Source of the DNA: an uncultured SAR116 cluster alpha proteobacterium
GTDB taxonomy: Bacteria; Pseudomonadota; Alphaproteobacteria; Puniceispirillales; Marisalimonadaceae
Assembly (NCBI GenBank): GCA_902625215.1
Contig: CACOAO010000005.1
Location: forward strand, 1 to 64,000
Length of the DNA stretch: 64,000 nt
Reading direction: 5' to 3'
The position numbers and the translations under genes were made by a program. Under the pieces are notes generated by a model. It saw nothing but the letters and a program-made list of their open reading frames with translations. It had not been told where the DNA came from and did no database searches. Shown piece by piece: positions 37,514 to 45,038 of the stretch; the first letter of the stretch is position 1; the number at the start of each line of letters is the position of its first letter.

Positions 37514-38641
37514 TTAAGTTAATATTTGTTTTTGAATTTCATTGTCTTTTAATAAATCATTTAAAGTTTCAGTTATTGCCTTTGTTCCCATATCACCTCC
37601 AAATTCTATTGGTCTTAATTCATTTCTTTCAAAACCAACTTCAATTGCAGTCTCAATTAATCTGGAGCCTAATAAAGTGCTTTTACAATTTGTTTTATCA
37701 GATAGATATTCGAGCATCAGTGATGCACTTAAAACAGTAGCAATAGGATTAGCCTTGTCCTGTCCTTGTATATCAGGCGCACTCCCATGGGCTGGTTGAA
37801 ATAACCCGTGATTATCTCCGATTTCAGCGCAAGACGCCATACCCATACCTCCAACTAGGCCACCTCCTAAATCAGATAATATATCGCCAAACATATTTTC
37901 CATTACCATTACATCGTATTTCCAGGGATTTCTAATTAAGTTAAGTGCCATTGCATCAACATAGCAATGGTCGGCTTCTATATCTTTGAATCTGGTCTTT
38001 CTTTCATCATATATTTTTCTGAAAAATGCTTGTGATCTAAAAACATTAGCTTTATCGACACATGTAACTTTCCCTAATTTCCCCTTTTTCTTTCTTCGTC
38101 GTGCCAATTTAAATGCAAAATCATGTAATTTTTCAGTAGTTACTCTAGTTATTCTCATAACATCTTGAACTTCTTTATCATTTTCAACAGGGCATCTATT
38201 GTGAACAGCAGCGGTATAAAATAATCCTTCAGTTGATTCTCTTAAAATAATTAAATCTATATTGCTTGATAATTCATTACTTAATCTATTTGGTATATTT
38301 TGGAATGCTTTAACCGGTCTTACACCTGCATACAAGCCAAACATTTCTCTAAATCTTAAGTGAGGACAAATTTCTGTTCCGTCTTTATGACGAACAGTAG
38401 GTAAACCAATAGCTCCTAAAAATATACTATCAAGTTCATCAACTTTTTTTTCTCCTCCTGGTTCAACATCTTTCCCAGTCAAAGAATAATATTCAGCTCC
38501 TGCCTTTATTTTTTCCCATTCACATGTATATCCACCAATTATTTCGGAAGACAAGTTAACTATTGAAATAGCTGATTTTACTATATCTTTACCAATACCA
38601 TCCCCTGGTATTGTTGCTATGTTAAAGTAACTATTGCTCAT
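37514..38641 (-). CDS. Isocitrate/isopropylmalate dehydrogenase family protein
   Basis: A 375-residue beta-decarboxylating dehydrogenase. IATIPGDGIGKDI, the RESTEGLFYTAA loop, VCVDKANVFR-like TCVDKANVFRSQAFF, ENMFGDILSDLGGGLVGGMG and PAHGSAPDIQGQDKANP are all present. It diverges from the two TtuC-like paralogues in this window and heads an operon with the acid-sugar kinase. PdxA2, the partner of D-threonate kinase in known pathways, belongs to the same superfamily, so this gene may play an analogous oxidative-decarboxylating role; that is inference. Confidence 0.87.
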   Translation of the reverse strand: MSNSYFNIATIPGDGIGKDIVKSAISIVNLSSEIIGGYTCEWEKIKAGAEYYSLTGKDVEPGGEKKVDELDSIFLGAIGLPTVRHKDGTEICPHLRFREMFGLYAGVRPVKAFQNIPNRLSNELSSNIDLIILRESTEGLFYTAAVHNRCPVENDKEVQDVMRITRVTTEKLHDFAFKLARRRKKKGKLGKVTCVDKANVFRSQAFFRKIYDERKTRFKDIEADHCYVDAMALNLIRNPWKYDVMVMENMFGDILSDLGGGLVGGMGMASCAEIGDNHGLFQPAHGSAPDIQGQDKANPIATVLSASLMLEYLSDKTNCKSTLLGSRLIETAIEVGFERNELRPIEFGGDMGTKAITETLNDLLKDNEIQKQILT

Positions 38642-38820
38642 TGAGAAATCTATTAATTAAATATGTTATAATACTTTTTTCAATATTGTATACGATATTT
38701 ATAATTAAGAAATTATTTTCGAGATTTTTAAAATAAAGAATAATTTTGTTAAGGATAATGATGTGGATGTTCTTAAGTAATCTTGGGAGATAAAGCTTTA
38801 GTTCATCCACTATCTGGATT

Positions 38821-38845
38821 AATAATGATAATAGTTATCATTGTC
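38821..38845. promoter_or_regulatory. Fur box 1 upstream of bfr
   Basis: ATGATAATAGTTATCATTG at 38825-38843 is a near-perfect dyad matching the classic Fur consensus (GATAATGATAATCATTATC). It lies about 140 bases before bfr. Confidence 0.8.
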
Positions 38846-38885
38846 AAGTGGTATTTAATAATTATTCTCAGTTTAATAACATAAT

Positions 38886-38912
38886 TGATATTAATAGTGA
38901 TTATCATTGTTA
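38886..38912. promoter_or_regulatory. Fur box 2 upstream of bfr
   Basis: TGATATTAATAGTGATTATCATTG (38887-38909 region) is a second dyad-like Fur site about 75 bases before the bfr start, closer to the expected promoter. Two sites in tandem suggest strong iron control of bfr. Confidence 0.7.
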
Positions 38913-38982
38913 AAAAAAATCAATTAAAACAATGACTTAGGTAATTTCTTGTGATATAAACCTGAATTAAAAGGAGTATCAT

Positions 38983-39453
38983 ATGAAAGGCGATAAAGAA
39001 GTAATTGAGCAGCTAAATATAATTTTGAAAAATGAATTAACTGCTATTAATCAATATTTTTTACATGCTAGAATCCTTAAAGACTGGGGTTTTCTTGGTT
39101 TAGCAAAAAAAATATATGAAGAGTCTATGGGTGAAATGAAACATGCAGATTGGATAATTGAGAGAGTTCTGACATTAGATGGACTTCCAAATTTACAAGA
39201 TCTTGGAAAATTAAAAATTGGCGAAGATGTTCCAGAAATGTTAACTGCTGATCTCAGTTTAGAAATGACAAATCAATCTTGTTTGAAAACTTCTATTAAT
39301 ATTTGTGAAGATAAAAATGATTATGTAAGTAGAGATATTTTCCTCAAAATATTGGAAGATACAGAAGAACATATCGATTGGATAGAATCACAGCAACACG
39401 TAATAGAAAAAGCAGGTATTAAAAATTTCCTGCAAGAACAAATTTTTGAATAA
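38983..39453 (+). CDS. bfr: Bacterioferritin
   Basis: A 156-residue bacterioferritin, very similar to the E. coli protein along its length and equal in length class. The heme ligand Met52 (EMKHAD) is conserved. Ferroxidase ligands Glu18, Glu51, His54, Glu94 and His130 are present, but the position of Glu127 is Thr (EDTEEH against the E. coli DEEGH), with Glu at 128. That could weaken ferroxidase activity or mark a heteromeric subunit; no second bfr is visible. AAGGAG precedes the ATG and two Fur boxes lie upstream. Convergent with bfd. The E. coli comparison is from memory. Confidence 0.95.
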   Translation: MKGDKEVIEQLNIILKNELTAINQYFLHARILKDWGFLGLAKKIYEESMGEMKHADWIIERVLTLDGLPNLQDLGKLKIGEDVPEMLTADLSLEMTNQSCLKTSINICEDKNDYVSRDIFLKILEDTEEHIDWIESQQHVIEKAGIKNFLQEQIFE

Positions 39454-39456
39454 ATT

Positions 39457-39630
39457 TTATTTTTCAGCAGTTTGAACCTGGTAAATTTCATGCTTGATAT
39501 ATTCGGTGCAACTACCACATTGAGGTTTAGCTCCACAACTTTTATAGACTAATGAGGGTGTATTAGCACCGTTATTTACAGCTACATTAATAGCTTTATC
39601 AGATATGGAATTACATAAGCAGATGATCAT
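39457..39630 (-). CDS. bfd: Bacterioferritin-associated ferredoxin (Bfd)
   Basis: A 57-residue [2Fe-2S] protein. Cys residues form the C-x-C (ICLCN) plus C-x2-C (QCGSC) pattern typical of Bfd; an additional Cys lies at KSCG. It reduces the ferric core of bacterioferritin to release iron. ATG 39630 is set by GGAG at 8 bases; the longer frame from 39642 would swallow that site. It follows an unknown 89-residue gene by 25 bases and should share its Fur-box promoter. bfr and bfd converge with a 3-base gap. Confidence 0.9.
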   Translation of the reverse strand: MIICLCNSISDKAINVAVNNGANTPSLVYKSCGAKPQCGSCTEYIKHEIYQVQTAEK

Positions 39631-39655
39631 AAAATTCTCCAATTAAGTAATCAAA

Positions 39656-39925
39656 CTAACTTTGAGAATGGTTGTCAATATTATTTTCATAATAATTATC
39701 ATAAATGGGATAAATTATATTGAATGTTTTGTTAGATATTTCAGAAAGTTTTATATGGGGGTTAATTAAAATCAACAATCTCATAGCTTCATGAAAAGCA
39801 TGGCAAGTAGTATGTCCTGAGTTAAGTAAATTAACATAAAGCTCGTTAATAATTGAATAGTCTTTTGGAAAGCAATATTCAAAATTAGTATTTTTATAAT
39901 TTTTAAATTTTAAAATATTTGACAT
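39656..39925 (-). CDS. Unknown small protein ahead of bfd, probably Fur-regulated
   Basis: An 89-residue soluble protein with no family I recognise. The central segment SGHTTCHAFHEAMRLL has a H-x3-C-x2-H arrangement that could bind a metal, and the C-terminus is rich in Asn/Asp/Tyr. It starts just downstream of a Fur-box-like dyad (39934-39967) and is followed by bfd after 25 bases, so the two are probably one iron-repressed operon. There is no strong ribosome binding site, so the start is less certain. Confidence 0.65.
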   Translation of the reverse strand: MSNILKFKNYKNTNFEYCFPKDYSIINELYVNLLNSGHTTCHAFHEAMRLLILINPHIKLSEISNKTFNIIYPIYDNYYENNIDNHSQS

Positions 39926-39933
39926 CTATATGT

Positions 39934-39967
39934 AATAATAATGATAGCAGTTATTATTGTTATTATT
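39934..39967. promoter_or_regulatory. Fur box upstream of the orf89-bfd operon
   Basis: AATAATAATGATAGCAGTTATTATTGTTATTATT is an imperfect dyad with overlapping half-sites resembling Fur boxes. It lies 9 bases before the orf89 start, between that gene and the divergent DUF4856 gene, and could control both. Confidence 0.6.
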
Positions 39968-40033
39968 TCTTATTCCTAGTCAATAAAAAAACTTGTAAAT
40001 AAAAAAAAAATAAGTAATGTGTAAATCTAATAA

Positions 40034-40062
40034 GAGTCATTATCATATTGATAACGATTCTC
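40034..40062. promoter_or_regulatory. Fur box upstream of the DUF4856 gene
   Basis: The 29-base dyad starting GAGTCATTATCA and ending TGATAACGATTCTC has a TTATCA-TAT-TGATAA core, a strong Fur-type match. It is 27 bases upstream of ATG 40089, a good operator position. Confidence 0.75.
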
Positions 40063-40088
40063 AAAATAACTACAATCTGGAGATTATT

Positions 40089-41540
40089 ATGAATAAATCT
40101 AATAATATAGGTAAAAGTATAACTAAAGCTACTTTCGTAAGTACTATAGCTTTTTCCTTTATGTTTTCACCTGTGGGGCTTGTAAACGCTGATGGTCATG
40201 GTGTTTATGGACCATTCCCAATTACCGAGAAGAGCTACAATGGCTCAAAGAAGAATTCGGTATCATATGGTGGGCAAATTGCTAGGCAACTGCAACATAA
40301 TGCACTTAAAAAACTTGCCTCTAAAGGTAACCCGGGCGATCCTACAAACGCACCTGAAAAAAAGATGTTAAAATATTTCAATACTAAGGATAAAGCCAAA
40401 ACACTTGCTATTATTGATCCATCAACAAGTAGTTCTAAATTTCCTGTAAAACAGAAAATGATTGGTGAATTATCTGGTGGTGCGAATTTGTCTGGTAAAG
40501 CAGACAAAAGAATTCAAACATCTTGGCCCGGTAATATGAGTGGTGTTGATGTAATCAAATTTATGATTAAAAAAGCAGGAAAAACCAAAGGTGGTGTAGA
40601 TACTAGAAATGGTATGAACTATCCTCAATTAATTTCAAAATATACTATGGGAGCAGTTTTGTATCATCAAGCTTGCGATAATTATCTTGACGAAAAGATG
40701 ACAGCCAGCTCAAAGCCTAATAACAAGCCTTACAAAAAGGGAGCTTATTATACTGGTAAAGAGCATAGTTGGGATGAGGCATTTGGGTATTGGGGTGCTG
40801 CTGCTCACACTATGAAACTTACTGCTGCACAAAGTTATGATATTGCAAAGAAAAAAGATCTTAAAGCAGCAGATTATAATAATGATGGTGTAGTAGATCT
40901 TAAAACAGAGATGACTTACGCCCATGCATATTATGCTTCAAGCTATGACAAAAAAGGCAAAACAAATTATTTAAAGACTGTAACTAAGGCTTTTATTGAT
41001 GGTCGAAAACTAATTACAAGTGCAGATGGAAATAAATTATCAAAAGCACAATTAGATAAAATACAAGATTATGTTCAAATAATTTGTAGTAATTGGGAAG
41101 ATGTTATAGCTGAGTCTGTTTTTAAATATGCTGGATCTGTTTATAAAGACTTGGGTAAAATTGAAAAAGCATTAGATTCTGGTTCAGGAATGGATGCTGC
41201 AATGTCAAAATATCTTAAACATTGGGGAGAGTTGAAAGGTTTCGCTATGGCCCTGCAAGCTGGCCCAGATAATAAAAGCGATACTTTTAATAGATTAAAC
41301 AGAATGATGGGTTTTGGTCCGTTAATGCCTAATTTATCTCAGGTGGTTGGCATTGACTCATCAGGTAACTATATCAAAGACCAAGGTTCTTCAATTGGAT
41401 ACTACAAGTTACATATGTTAAAAATCCAAAAACTCTTAGTTGAAAAATATGCATTGAAGGCTAAAGTCAATGACGCTACTGGAGGCATGGCTGCTCTAAT
41501 AGAAAAAGTAGGTACAAAAAAATCAGCTGAAAACGACTAA
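40089..41540 (+). CDS. Exported DUF4856 domain protein (imelysin-associated iron protein)
   Basis: A 483-residue exported protein: signal peptide about 1-34 (cut near VNADG), then the DUF4856 fold with SVSYGGQIARQLQ near the start and KHWGELKGFAMALQ near the end. An EF-hand-like calcium loop (DYNNDGVVDLKTE) is at about 262-274. TGGAG before ATG 40089 sets the start; an upstream in-frame ATG at 40017 would translate the Fur box. DUF4856 proteins commonly sit beside imelysin/iron-uptake genes, and the Fur box supports an iron role in the periplasm. Its biochemical function is unknown. A strong terminator follows. Confidence 0.85.
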   Translation: MNKSNNIGKSITKATFVSTIAFSFMFSPVGLVNADGHGVYGPFPITEKSYNGSKKNSVSYGGQIARQLQHNALKKLASKGNPGDPTNAPEKKMLKYFNTKDKAKTLAIIDPSTSSSKFPVKQKMIGELSGGANLSGKADKRIQTSWPGNMSGVDVIKFMIKKAGKTKGGVDTRNGMNYPQLISKYTMGAVLYHQACDNYLDEKMTASSKPNNKPYKKGAYYTGKEHSWDEAFGYWGAAAHTMKLTAAQSYDIAKKKDLKAADYNNDGVVDLKTEMTYAHAYYASSYDKKGKTNYLKTVTKAFIDGRKLITSADGNKLSKAQLDKIQDYVQIICSNWEDVIAESVFKYAGSVYKDLGKIEKALDSGSGMDAAMSKYLKHWGELKGFAMALQAGPDNKSDTFNRLNRMMGFGPLMPNLSQVVGIDSSGNYIKDQGSSIGYYKLHMLKIQKLLVEKYALKAKVNDATGGMAALIEKVGTKKSAEND

Positions 41541-41548
41541 CTGATTTG

Positions 41549-41578
41549 AAAACTGACCAGCAAAAGCTGGTCAGTTTT
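41549..41578 (+). terminator. Rho-independent terminator after the DUF4856 gene
   Basis: A perfect 13-bp stem (AAAACTGACCAGC with GCTGGTCAGTTTT) closed by an AAAA loop, ending in TTTT. It lies 9 bases after the DUF4856 stop and 10 bases before the next start, so it should largely isolate the two genes. Confidence 0.88.
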
Positions 41579-41588
41579 AATTTAAAAT

Positions 41589-42587
41589 ATGGAATTTCTT
41601 ACACAAATAATAGATACGATTTATGAAAACTTTTTTGACCCCAAAAAAAGAGTTTTTGTTGGTTATTTGCTCTCAGCAATTCTTATATCATTTTTATGGC
41701 TTTGCATTGTAAAAAAGAAAAATTTAGCTGAATGTTTTCATAAAATTTTTGATAAAAATATATTTTTTTCAAAATCAGCTAAAGCAGATTATTTTTTGTT
41801 TATTATAAATATAATAATACTAATGTTTTTATCACCAGTTTTAATAACTCAATTAGCGATAGCTACTGTAGTATTCGAATATCTTCATTCTCAAACACTT
41901 TTAATGCCAATTAATTCAGATTCTCATTATCAATTTTTAATACCATATTTTTTTACAATAACTTATTTTGTGTTAGACGATTTAACCAAATTTATTACTC
42001 ATGCATTAATGCACAAAATACCAGTTCTATGGGAAATTCATAAAACACACCATTCTGCAAGAACATTAACCCCAATAACTATTTTTAGAACTCACCCTCT
42101 TGAAGGTGTAATTTTTGTGATACGAAGTGCTTTAACTCAAGGTGTGGTAATAGCTTTATTTTATTATATTTATGGAGATAACATTACATTTATTACTGTT
42201 TTAGGAGCTAACCTAATGTCTTTTTGGTTTCATCTTTTAGGATCAAATCTTAGACATTCGCACATATGGATTAATTATTGGAATTGGTTAGAAAAAATTT
42301 TTATCTCACCTGCGCAGCATCAAATACATCATTCAATTAAAAAAGAACATCATAATAAAAACTTTGGGGTAACATTTGCAATATGGGATTATGTTTTTGG
42401 TACACTCTGTACTTCTAAAGATAATGAAGTGCGTAAATTTGGCATTGCAGAAAATGAACATAAATACGAACACAATATCTTGTATTTATATATAAGTCCA
42501 TTTATCGGAATATACAAAATAATCTCCAAATATATTTTATCTAGATTTCAAAATACAAATAAAAAAACTTTTATAATTAAAAATTAA
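41589..42587 (+). CDS. Sterol desaturase / fatty acid hydroxylase family membrane protein
   Basis: A 332-residue integral membrane di-iron protein. Membrane segments lie near 25-45, 65-100 and 115-135. The His clusters HALMH (138-142), HKTHH (151-155) and the C-terminal QHQIHH plus HH pairs form the eight-His di-iron signature. Reactions in this family are hydroxylation or desaturation of lipids. It starts 10 bases after a terminator and 16 bases before the ferric-iron-binding protein gene. As an iron enzyme placed within an iron island its regulation would be worth knowing. Confidence 0.88.
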   Translation: MEFLTQIIDTIYENFFDPKKRVFVGYLLSAILISFLWLCIVKKKNLAECFHKIFDKNIFFSKSAKADYFLFIINIIILMFLSPVLITQLAIATVVFEYLHSQTLLMPINSDSHYQFLIPYFFTITYFVLDDLTKFITHALMHKIPVLWEIHKTHHSARTLTPITIFRTHPLEGVIFVIRSALTQGVVIALFYYIYGDNITFITVLGANLMSFWFHLLGSNLRHSHIWINYWNWLEKIFISPAQHQIHHSIKKEHHNKNFGVTFAIWDYVFGTLCTSKDNEVRKFGIAENEHKYEHNILYLYISPFIGIYKIISKYILSRFQNTNKKTFIIKN

Positions 42588-42603
42588 TAAGGGAAATCAT
42601 ACA

Positions 42604-43614
42604 ATGAAAATAAGTATTTTATCAGTCATCATTTTAAGTTTGTTTTCAAACACAGTTTTTGCTAAGACTTTGAATATTTACTCTCATAGACAGCCTTACT
42701 TGCTTAAGCCTTTTTTAGATGCTTATACAAAAAAAACTGGGGTTAAATTAAATGTTGTTTATTCTTCCAAAGGTCTTGCTCAACGCCTTGCGGCTGAGGG
42801 TGAAAACAGTCCTGCAGATTTGATATTAACCGTAGATATTGCTCGACTTTATAGATATGAAGATCTAGGTTTATTAGCTAAAATAAATTCTGAAATATTA
42901 AATAAAAATATACCTCCTTACTTAAGAAGTAACAATAATACTTGGTTTGGCTTATCAAAAAGAACGAGAGCAATTGCTGTATCTAAAAAAAGAATGAAGG
43001 AAGGAGATGTCTTACGTTACGAAGATTTAGCTGATAAAAGACTCAAGGGTAAAATTTGCAGTCGACCAGGAAGTCATGTTTATAACAGAGCATTGATGGC
43101 TTCGATGATTTCAGCATTAGGAGAAGAAGAAGCTGAAAAATGGGCTAGGGGATTAGTTTCGAATTTAGCAAAAAGACCTCAGGGAAATGACAGATCACAA
43201 TTAAAATCAATCTATGCTGGTGAATGCGATGTCGCTATTATTAATCATTATTATTATGGTAAGTTAACATACTCAAATAATCCTGATCATCGTGAGTGGG
43301 CAAAAGCTTCACTGATAGTATTCCCAAATCAAGGGCCAGATGATAGAGGTGCGCATATAAATATATCTGGAGGTGGAGTAGTTAAATTTTCGAAAAATAA
43401 AAACTTAGCTATTAAATTTTTAGAGTTTCTTGTAACTGAAGAAGCTCAGATTTTGTATGGAGATGTTAATTTTGAGTATCCCATTAATAAAAAATCAAAG
43501 TTACCAAATAGATTAAAAGCTTTAGGTATGTTTAAAGAGGATAATTTGTTAATTGAAGAAATCGCAAAAATTGCACCCAAAGCACAAGAAATTATTGATA
43601 AAGTTTATTGGTAA
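42604..43614 (+). CDS. fbpA: Fe(III) ABC transporter substrate-binding protein
   Basis: A 336-residue periplasmic binding protein: signal peptide 1-20 (cut after VFA) and the FbpA/FutA fold (LNIYSHRQPYLLKPFLDAYTKKTG, ADLILTVDIARLYRYEDLG, INHYYYGKL). Tyrosines in NHYYYG and the N-terminal SHRQPY are the likely ferric-iron ligands of the class C binders. GGGAAATC precedes the ATG. The permease gene (fbpB) is 1.4 kb away on the opposite strand and no ATPase gene is in view. Confidence 0.93.
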   Translation: MKISILSVIILSLFSNTVFAKTLNIYSHRQPYLLKPFLDAYTKKTGVKLNVVYSSKGLAQRLAAEGENSPADLILTVDIARLYRYEDLGLLAKINSEILNKNIPPYLRSNNNTWFGLSKRTRAIAVSKKRMKEGDVLRYEDLADKRLKGKICSRPGSHVYNRALMASMISALGEEEAEKWARGLVSNLAKRPQGNDRSQLKSIYAGECDVAIINHYYYGKLTYSNNPDHREWAKASLIVFPNQGPDDRGAHINISGGGVVKFSKNKNLAIKFLEFLVTEEAQILYGDVNFEYPINKKSKLPNRLKALGMFKEDNLLIEEIAKIAPKAQEIIDKVYW

Positions 43615-43718
43615 AAACTTCAATTAAAGATCTGTAAACAAAAATAATTAACAATTAACCAAATAATACCTTTTAAAAACAGAATAATTATATTATTTAA
43701 ACCGTTTTTCTAAGGCTA

Positions 43719-43738
43719 AATTTACTAATTAGTAAATT
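43719..43738. repeat. Perfect 20-bp palindrome between convergent fbpA and SDR genes
   Basis: AATTTACTAATTAGTAAATT reads identically on both strands. It overlaps the 3' end of the SDR gene (stop at 43737) and may act as a weak bidirectional terminator or a protein-binding site. There is no obvious T-run, so a terminator is only one option. Confidence 0.5.
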
Positions 43739-44477
43739 ATACAGTCTGCCCCCCGTTTATTTGAATTTCTGTGCCATTAACATAAGAAAATGTATCGGAA
43801 CACATAGAGTGGATAACACCAGCAACTTCCTCTGGTGTTCCAAATCTTTTCATTGGGATCTTTTCAGTAAGTAATTTTTTACTTTTTGGTGTTACCATTG
43901 AAGTTTCAATCTCACCTGGTGCTATAGCGTTAACTCTAATACCTTCATGTGCTAAATCTGAGGCCATTTCTCTTGTAAGTGATTTTAATGCTGCTTTAGA
44001 TGTAGCATAAGCTGGACCAGCAAATTGATGTACATTGTCACTAGCAATAGATGTGACATTGATTATAACTCCTTTAGCAAGCTTTAAGTTATTAATAATG
44101 CACTGAGAAATTGTAATAGGAGCAAAGAAGTTTACGTTAAAAACTTGTCTCCATAAATTTAAATCTGTATCTGAAAATCCTAATCTCGTATTATTTGGTT
44201 TTTTTGGTGAAATTGCTGCATTATTAATAAGTGCCTTTACAGGTCTTCCATTAAGAAATTTTTTTAAATTAACTAATGTTTTATCTAAAGATTTTTGGTT
44301 TTCTAAATCAACTTGGAAATGCAGTTGTTTGTTATTAGACCAAGGACATTGCGGTGCAACTTCCGATCTAGAAAAAGTTATAACTGTCCAACCATCATCC
44401 CAGAATTTTTTTGATGTAGCATGACCAATGCCTCTACTACCACCGGTGAGAATAATAATATTTTCGTTATCTTTCAT
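43737..44477 (-). CDS. SDR-family oxidoreductase in the iron island
   Basis: A 246-residue short-chain dehydrogenase: cofactor motif TGGSRGIGHA, NNAA, and catalytic Ser plus YATSK. C-terminal NGTEIQINGGQTV is typical of the family. Its promoter region (44478-44550), downstream of fur on the same strand, carries a Fur-box-like dyad, so it is probably iron-controlled. A siderophore-related role such as an EntA-like step is conceivable, but no siderophore synthesis genes are seen. Confidence 0.87.
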   Translation of the reverse strand: MKDNENIIILTGGSRGIGHATSKKFWDDGWTVITFSRSEVAPQCPWSNNKQLHFQVDLENQKSLDKTLVNLKKFLNGRPVKALINNAAISPKKPNNTRLGFSDTDLNLWRQVFNVNFFAPITISQCIINNLKLAKGVIINVTSIASDNVHQFAGPAYATSKAALKSLTREMASDLAHEGIRVNAIAPGEIETSMVTPKSKKLLTEKIPMKRFGTPEEVAGVIHSMCSDTFSYVNGTEIQINGGQTV

Positions 44478-44490
44478 TTTACTATCTTTT

Positions 44491-44514
44491 GATATTGATA
44501 ATCATTATTAATAG
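44491..44514. promoter_or_regulatory. Fur box upstream of the SDR gene
   Basis: GATATTGATAATCATTATTAATAG contains the GATAATCATTAT core of the Fur consensus. It lies 13 bases before the SDR start and 36 bases after the fur stop. Confidence 0.75.
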
Positions 44515-44550
44515 TATAGTTAATTAAAAAAAATTTAATAGTATAAAAAT

Positions 44551-44955
44551 TTATTTTTTTATTTTCTTTCCAAATAATTCTAATCTATGATCAATAAGTT
44601 CATACCCCATATTAAGTGCAACTTGCCTTTTCATTTCTTCAAGCTCTTCATTTTGAAATTCTATTATTTCTCCACTTTCAACATCAATCAGATGCTCGTG
44701 ATGTTCACCAGCTTCTTCATATCTAGATCTACCATCACCAATATCTAATCTTTCAATTATACCTGCTTCTTCAAAAAGTTTGATGGTTCTATAAACTGTA
44801 GCAATCGAAATAGATCTATCTTTCTCGACAGCTCTTCTGTACATTTCGTCAACATCAGGATGATCATCTGCAGCTTCTATAACTTCTAATATGATTTTTC
44901 TAGGCAAAGTCATTCTTAAGCCAACTCTTAAACATTTTTCATAAAGCTCTGCCAT
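44551..44955 (-). CDS. fur: Fur/Mur family transcriptional regulator
   Basis: A 134-residue metalloregulator. The N-terminal winged helix spans about 1-80 (LRMTLPRKIILEVIEA, SIATVYRTIKLFEEAGIIERL) and the dimerisation/metal domain carries GEHHEHLIDVESGEIIEFQNEELEEM, with the His/Glu regulatory-site residues. It lacks the C-x2-C structural zinc motif, typical of alphaproteobacterial Fur/Mur. With five Fur-like boxes nearby it is probably the iron sensor, but in related alphas the same family senses manganese, so control of mntX is also possible. GAGGACA precedes the ATG. Confidence 0.92.
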   Translation of the reverse strand: MAELYEKCLRVGLRMTLPRKIILEVIEAADDHPDVDEMYRRAVEKDRSISIATVYRTIKLFEEAGIIERLDIGDGRSRYEEAGEHHEHLIDVESGEIIEFQNEELEEMKRQVALNMGYELIDHRLELFGKKIKK

Positions 44956-45038
44956 AATTGTCCTCTACATACTTTGTAATAGTTATAAACTAAATCTTAG
45001 TTAATGACTAAATTAACAAAAGTGCAAGTATAAAATTA

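Larger units (their letters stand above)
38642..38982. other. Intergenic region with Fur boxes and possible alternative hairpins
   Basis: This 341-base spacer lies between the divergent sugar-acid operon and bfr. It carries two Fur-box-like dyads (listed separately). Upstream of them, GTGGATG (38763-38769) can pair with CATCCAC (38804-38810), while ATCCA (38805-38809) can instead pair with TGGAT (38815-38819). No convincing open frame is present. Confidence 0.5.

Noticed and set aside
40017-40088. 24-residue N-terminal extension of the DUF4856 protein
   Set aside because: It would translate through the Fur box and hide the signal peptide; the ATG at 40089 has TGGAG in front and gives a proper signal sequence.
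43719-43738. Calling the 20-bp palindrome a terminator
   Set aside because: It has no loop and no T-run; it could equally be a protein-binding site, so it is listed only as a repeat.
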